Assembly (NCBI GenBank): GCA_938049795.1
Contig: CALLCD010000198.1
Coordinates: forward strand, 1-8,773
Origin: an uncultured Hyphomonadaceae bacterium
Lineage (GTDB): Bacteria; Pseudomonadota; Alphaproteobacteria; Caulobacterales; Hyphomonadaceae
Length of the DNA stretch: 8,773 nt
Reading direction: 5' to 3'
The notes under the pieces are model-generated. The model did not search any database. It saw only the letters and a list, made by a program, of their open reading frames with translations, and was not told where the DNA came from. The position numbers and the translations under genes were made by a program. Positions within the stretch are counted from its first letter, which is position 1, and every line of letters begins with the position of its first letter. This document shows, piece after piece, positions 5,194 to 8,773 of the stretch.

Positions 5194-7641
5194 TTAGCCC
5201 GCTTCGCTACGCTTTTTGCCGTCAAGATCGAAATCGCCTGCGTCATCGCCCGCGTCCGGATTGCCAAGCGTCACCAGTAAGGGCCCGGGCAAGAGCTTAC
5301 CGAGCGCTGAGGATGTCTTCGGCGGGATATAGGTTTCCATATCGACAAAATGCTTCAATTTTTCAACTGGTTGCGCGCGACTGATGAAATAGCCCTGCAA
5401 TTCATCGCAGCCATGCTCGCCGAGGAAATTGCTCTGGAATTCAGTCTCCACGCCTTCGGCGGTGCAGCGCAGTCCAAGGGCTTTTGCCAGTCCGAGCGTT
5501 GCCACAGTGATTGCGCGGCTGTCCTCGCTGGTTTCCATATCGCTGATAAAGCTCTTGTCGATCTTGATCTTATCGAACGGGAAGTTCCGCAAATAGCTCA
5601 GTGACGAGAAGCCTGTGCCGAAGTCATCAAGCGAAATCCGTACACCGAGCTCTTTAAGCTGATGAAGCCGGTCAATCGTAAAGTCGGTATCGGTCATCAA
5701 CACAGATTCGGTGATCTCCAGATCAAGCCGCGACGGGTCAAGTTCATTGCGCGCCAGGGCCTGAACAATGGTCGGGAACAGGTTCGCACTGTGCACTTGC
5801 AGAGGCGAGATGTTGACCGCAATGCGGACATGATCGGGGAAGCGTTTGGCATTCTCCAGCGCTGCGCGGATGACCCAGTCACCGAGCCGCGTGATCAGGC
5901 CGCTGTCTTCGGCCGCCTCGATAAATTCGGACGGATAGATCAGTCCCTTGGTCGGGTGAATCCAACGCAGCAGCGCCTCGCAGCCAACAAGTTCGCGCGT
6001 CTTCGCATCGACTTGCGGTTGGAAATAGACAACCAGTTCATCATTCTCGATCGCCCGTTGCAAATCATGCTCGACCTCACGCCGGCGCTGGGCCTCACGT
6101 TCAAGGTCTTCACTGAACATACACCAGCCCGCACGGCCATCGCTTTTGGCGCGATAAAGCGCAAGGTCGGCATGTTTGAGCAAAGTGCTGGCATCCGGCA
6201 AGCTGCGGTCAAATATGCGCACACCAATTGAGGCGCTACACCGCGCAGCAGACCCTTTGAGATTGTAGGGCTTGGCCAGCGCCTTGGACAGTTTTTTAAC
6301 AAACGCTTCTATTTCCGGCACATTACCTTTGCGCTCGATCGAGATGGCAAATTCATCTCCGCCAAGGCGCGCAATGGCATCACCGGGCTCGCAATTCTCG
6401 TGCAGACGATCTGCCACGAATTTCAGCAGGGCATCGCCAGCGGGGTGCCCAAGCGTGTCATTCACCCATTTAAAATTGTCCAGATCAAGCCAAAGCAACG
6501 CGCGCTGATAACCTCGCCGGGGCTCGGCGCGCACTTCCTTTTCAAGCCGCTCAAGCATGGTCACTCGGTTTGGCAGCCCAGTCAGATCATCATAATGAGC
6601 CAGATGCGCAATGCGGTCCTCGCTCAGCTTGCTGGCGGTCACATCAGAGGCAACGCCACGAAAGCCTGCAAAAAATCCGTTTTCAAACACTGGCTTGCCG
6701 GTCAGCAGCCACCAGATTTCCTGATCATCCATCTTGACCGGCATGACAAGGTCGCGGAAGGCCGCACGGCGTTTGAAACTCGTTTCCAGAATGTCGCGCG
6801 CATCACACGGCATGAACAATTGGTCCAGCTTGAGCCCTTCCTGCATGATCTCATATTGGGTCTTGCTCGCCTGAATGCCCTCCTGCAAGCCGAGCAGCAA
6901 ACCATCCTCGTCGGTCTGCCACAGCCAGTCAGACGTTGTTTCCTCAAAGTCACGTAGCAGCAAGCTAATCACCTGCTCCTGTTCAATCAGCGCCGCCTCG
7001 CCTAGCAATTGCTCGACATAGCGCGCATGCGACCACTGGACACAAACCGCCAGAATACCGCCATATACAACCGTCAATACCGCAAGGAGATCATATATCG
7101 GTGTGCCGATGATCTGTAGTCCAACGATGTGCCCGATGAGCAGCGGAAGAATGAACGCATAGGCTGCCTGAGGGATTCTTCCGAGTAGAAACCCACCCGC
7201 AAACATCATCGCAGCCATAACGATTCCGAGCGCCATGTGGCCTAGCGGGTCAGAGTATGGAACAACAATTATGGGAACGACGCCCCAAATGAGCCCGAGA
7301 AATGCCGAGCGGCGCGCCATATTCTCAATGCTCCGGCGCGAGCGTGTTTTCTTGTCTTTGGCTGCTTTCGCCTGAACACTGCCGAGCATTGTTACGCCAC
7401 AAATCATGCAGAGTGCGGTGGCCCAAATTCCCAACAGACCTTCCGCTCCGCTTGACCAAAAGGCGATCAGAACAACCGCGCCATTGATCAACTGAGCCAT
7501 CATGATGGCTGGAACAAGACTGGTCACAGAGGCAAGTTGCTTGGCACGAATGCGGCCGGCGACATCCACCGGAATGCTAGGCGCCGCAAAAATGGATACC
7601 GAATTTCTAATCTTAGTATATGTACTCACCGCGCGTTCCAT
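5194..7641 (-). CDS. Membrane-bound PAS-GGDEF-EAL cyclic-di-GMP enzyme
   Basis: This 815-residue protein probably makes and/or breaks cyclic-di-GMP at the inner membrane. An N-terminal sensor region has about six membrane helices (roughly 41-62, 69-89, 112-128, 134-154, 158-176, 182-203). A PAS-like domain follows (about 231-336; WLWQTDEDG near its start). The GGDEF domain (about 345-505) has an intact GGDEF motif at 427-431. The EAL domain (about 525-770) keeps the metal and catalytic residues: Glu555 (EALLRW), Asn610 (NISP), Glu642 (EITES), Asp672-Asp673 (DDFGTG), Lys693 (KIDKSF) and Glu729 (AEGVET). Both activities therefore look possible. The product-inhibition I-site (RxxD five residues before GGDEF) reads EPGD, so feedback inhibition is probably lost. 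An acidic, low-complexity tail follows the EAL domain. I chose the ATG at 7641 because GAGGA lies 4 nt upstream; a TTG nine codons earlier (7668) is the alternative start. Confidence 0.95.
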   Translation of the reverse strand: MERAVSTYTKIRNSVSIFAAPSIPVDVAGRIRAKQLASVTSLVPAIMMAQLINGAVVLIAFWSSGAEGLLGIWATALCMICGVTMLGSVQAKAAKDKKTRSRRSIENMARRSAFLGLIWGVVPIIVVPYSDPLGHMALGIVMAAMMFAGGFLLGRIPQAAYAFILPLLIGHIVGLQIIGTPIYDLLAVLTVVYGGILAVCVQWSHARYVEQLLGEAALIEQEQVISLLLRDFEETTSDWLWQTDEDGLLLGLQEGIQASKTQYEIMQEGLKLDQLFMPCDARDILETSFKRRAAFRDLVMPVKMDDQEIWWLLTGKPVFENGFFAGFRGVASDVTASKLSEDRIAHLAHYDDLTGLPNRVTMLERLEKEVRAEPRRGYQRALLWLDLDNFKWVNDTLGHPAGDALLKFVADRLHENCEPGDAIARLGGDEFAISIERKGNVPEIEAFVKKLSKALAKPYNLKGSAARCSASIGVRIFDRSLPDASTLLKHADLALYRAKSDGRAGWCMFSEDLEREAQRRREVEHDLQRAIENDELVVYFQPQVDAKTRELVGCEALLRWIHPTKGLIYPSEFIEAAEDSGLITRLGDWVIRAALENAKRFPDHVRIAVNISPLQVHSANLFPTIVQALARNELDPSRLDLEITESVLMTDTDFTIDRLHQLKELGVRISLDDFGTGFSSLSYLRNFPFDKIKIDKSFISDMETSEDSRAITVATLGLAKALGLRCTAEGVETEFQSNFLGEHGCDELQGYFISRAQPVEKLKHFVDMETYIPPKTSSALGKLLPGPLLVTLGNPDAGDDAGDFDLDGKKRSEAG

Positions 7642-7864
7642 ATCGTCCTCAACTCGACTACGCCTCAAGATCCCTGAAGGCGTTTACAGTTGATTTTTAG
7701 CAAACCTGCGTGAATATCTTGGTAGCGCGATTGATGAAATTTGATCTATTTACCAAAAAATCTGCTTAACTATGGTCTTTGTTGCGCCATCGCGCCCACA
7801 GTAAAGGGGCGAATTACCCATAAGGCGGAGACCACTGGCCCACACGTTTGCGGTCAAATCGGAT
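7642..7864 (-). promoter_or_regulatory. Intergenic region: coaBC 3' end and promoter of the GGDEF-EAL gene
   Basis: These 223 bp hold no convincing gene on either strand. The ribosome binding site of the GGDEF-EAL gene (GAGGA, 7646-7650) is at its left end. The centre (about 7681-7770) is A+T-rich, as expected for a promoter, and carries TTGGTA at 7719-7724 facing TACCAA at 7751-7756 (a 6-bp inverted repeat 26 nt apart), with two adjacent TTGAT motifs (7731 and 7741) inside. No clear -35/-10 pair stands out, and no strong hairpin with a T-tract marks the end of coaBC, so read-through from coaBC cannot be excluded. Confidence 0.4.
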
Positions 7865-8773
7865 TCAGGACAGCTCGTCAGCAATGCGTAAGGCCAATTT
7901 TCTGGCAATTTCGGATTTGTCCCCACGCGGCCAATTTTCAACGCCTTTGCGCGAGATCAGAGCCACTTGATTTTCATGTCCGCCCATCACATCACCGGAG
8001 ACATCATTGGCGACGATCCAGTCACATTTCTTGCGTTTGAGCTTGTCTTTCGCGTGGGCTTCGACATCATTGGTCTCTGCCGCAAAACCGATTACGAGGC
8101 CGGGCCGCCTAGATTTTTTGCGCGCCAATGTCGCCAGAATATCGGGGTTTTCCTTCAGCTCCAGCGCGGGCGGCGCGCTCTTTGCCGCGCCCTTGATCTT
8201 CAATTTCCGCTTGGCCGCCTGCGCCGGACGCCAATCTGCCACCGCCGCCACGGACACAAACACATCCGCAGGCAGAGCGGTCTCGCAAGCTGCCAGCATC
8301 TCGCGCGCCGTCTCAATTTTCACGCGCTCCACGCCCACCGGAACCTCGATATCCACGGGTCCTGACACAAGCGTGACGCGCGCCCCGAGCGCTGCCAGTG
8401 CGCCTGCAATCGCGTAACCCTGTCGGCCGGAGGAATGATTGGACAAGAACCGGACTGGATCAATCGGCTCGCGCGTCGGCCCGGCGGTGACAAGCGCATG
8501 TCGCCCCGCAAGCGATCTGTCGCCGTCCTCAAGCTTGCGCAAAATATGATCCGCAATCCGGTCTACTTCGGGCAAGCGCCCGGGGCCAAATTCGCCGCAC
8601 GCCATCGCCCCCTCATCAGGGTTCATAATCTCGACGCCATCGGCCCGTAACAGGCCAACATTGCGCTGCACGGCGGCATGTCCCCACATGCGCACATTCA
8701 TCGCCGGCACCATTAAAACCGGCTTATCGGTCGCCAGAAGCGTGGTCGAGGCGAGATCATTGGCAAGCCCGCC
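7865..8773 (-). CDS. coaBC: Bifunctional CoaBC, phosphopantothenoylcysteine decarboxylase/ligase, N-terminus outside window
   Basis: CoaBC (Dfp) joins cysteine to 4'-phosphopantothenate using CTP (CoaB part), then decarboxylates the product with FMN to 4'-phosphopantetheine (CoaC part), two steps of coenzyme A synthesis in the cytosol. The frame is open to the right edge, giving 302 residues. They start inside the CoaC domain: the conserved PAMNVRMW with its catalytic Asn lies at fragment residues 23-30, and the substrate-clamp motif ACGEFGPGR with its Cys at 58-66. The CoaB domain starts near 91 with ALVTAGPTREPIDPVRFLSN (93-112) and SSGRQGY, followed by AAVADWRP (176-183), NPDIL (209-213), GFAAET (229-234) and the lysine-rich KLKRKK (244-249) before WIVAND. 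The fragment ends normally at a TGA. About 100 N-terminal residues are missing compared with the usual length near 400. I see no dut gene after it, although dut often follows coaBC. Confidence 0.97.
   Translation of the reverse strand, partial: GGLANDLASTTLLATDKPVLMVPAMNVRMWGHAAVQRNVGLLRADGVEIMNPDEGAMACGEFGPGRLPEVDRIADHILRKLEDGDRSLAGRHALVTAGPTREPIDPVRFLSNHSSGRQGYAIAGALAALGARVTLVSGPVDIEVPVGVERVKIETAREMLAACETALPADVFVSVAAVADWRPAQAAKRKLKIKGAAKSAPPALELKENPDILATLARKKSRRPGLVIGFAAETNDVEAHAKDKLKRKKCDWIVANDVSGDVMGGHENQVALISRKGVENWPRGDKSEIARKLALRIADELS

Noticed and set aside
5662..6231. Plus-strand frame of 189 codons opposite the GGDEF-EAL gene
   Set aside because: It lies opposite conserved EAL and GGDEF coding sequence and shows no domain or start signal of its own.
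6400..6957. Plus-strand frame of 185 codons opposite the GGDEF-EAL gene
   Set aside because: It is an antisense shadow of the GGDEF and PAS coding region, with no motif.
7642..7668. Upstream TTG start for the GGDEF-EAL protein at 7668, adding nine residues
   Set aside because: The ATG at 7641 has a well-spaced GAGGA, and the extra residues (MRRSRVEDD) add no visible domain. The TTG remains a minor alternative.

Overview
The window looks like ordinary chromosomal DNA from an alphaproteobacterium. I infer a Hyphomonadaceae/Maricaulales-type relative, from the protein sequences, the moderately high G+C, and rnr followed closely by a Nudix gene, an arrangement I recall from this class. The genus cannot be fixed by reading alone. 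I see no tRNA, rRNA, CRISPR array, insertion sequence, integrase, phage gene or toxin-antitoxin pair.

Layout. (1) 1-1379, minus: a soluble PAS-PAS sensor histidine kinase, cut off at the left edge. (2) 1380-1525: a 146-bp divergent promoter region with a 16-bp direct repeat at a 25-bp period. (3) 1526-3760, plus: rnr, ribonuclease R. (4) 3866-4399, plus: an exported protein of unknown family with six cysteines in the mature part. (5) 4429-5163, plus: a Nudix hydrolase with an enlarged Nudix box. (6) 5194-7641, minus: a membrane-bound PAS-GGDEF-EAL protein whose catalytic motifs are intact for both cyclic-di-GMP synthesis and breakdown. It converges on the Nudix gene across 30 bp. (7) 7642-7864: an A+T-rich gap that should hold the promoter of the GGDEF-EAL gene and the end of the coaBC transcript. 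(8) 7865-8773, minus: the C-terminal three quarters or so of coaBC (coenzyme A synthesis), cut off at the right edge.

How the genes fit together. The plus-strand genes rnr, the exported protein and the Nudix hydrolase could share a transcript, although the 105-bp gap after rnr may carry its own promoter. The two signalling proteins, a histidine kinase and a cyclic-di-GMP enzyme, flank this housekeeping block. No response regulator is visible, so the kinase's partner is unknown. coaBC and the GGDEF-EAL gene share a strand, but a 223-bp gap separates them and they need not be cotranscribed.

No clear new multi-gene system is visible. The observations most worth following are the tandem repeat between the kinase and rnr, the recurrence of an 11-bp core of that repeat (inverted) upstream of the six-cysteine protein, the six-cysteine protein itself, and the unnamed six-helix sensor region of the GGDEF-EAL protein.
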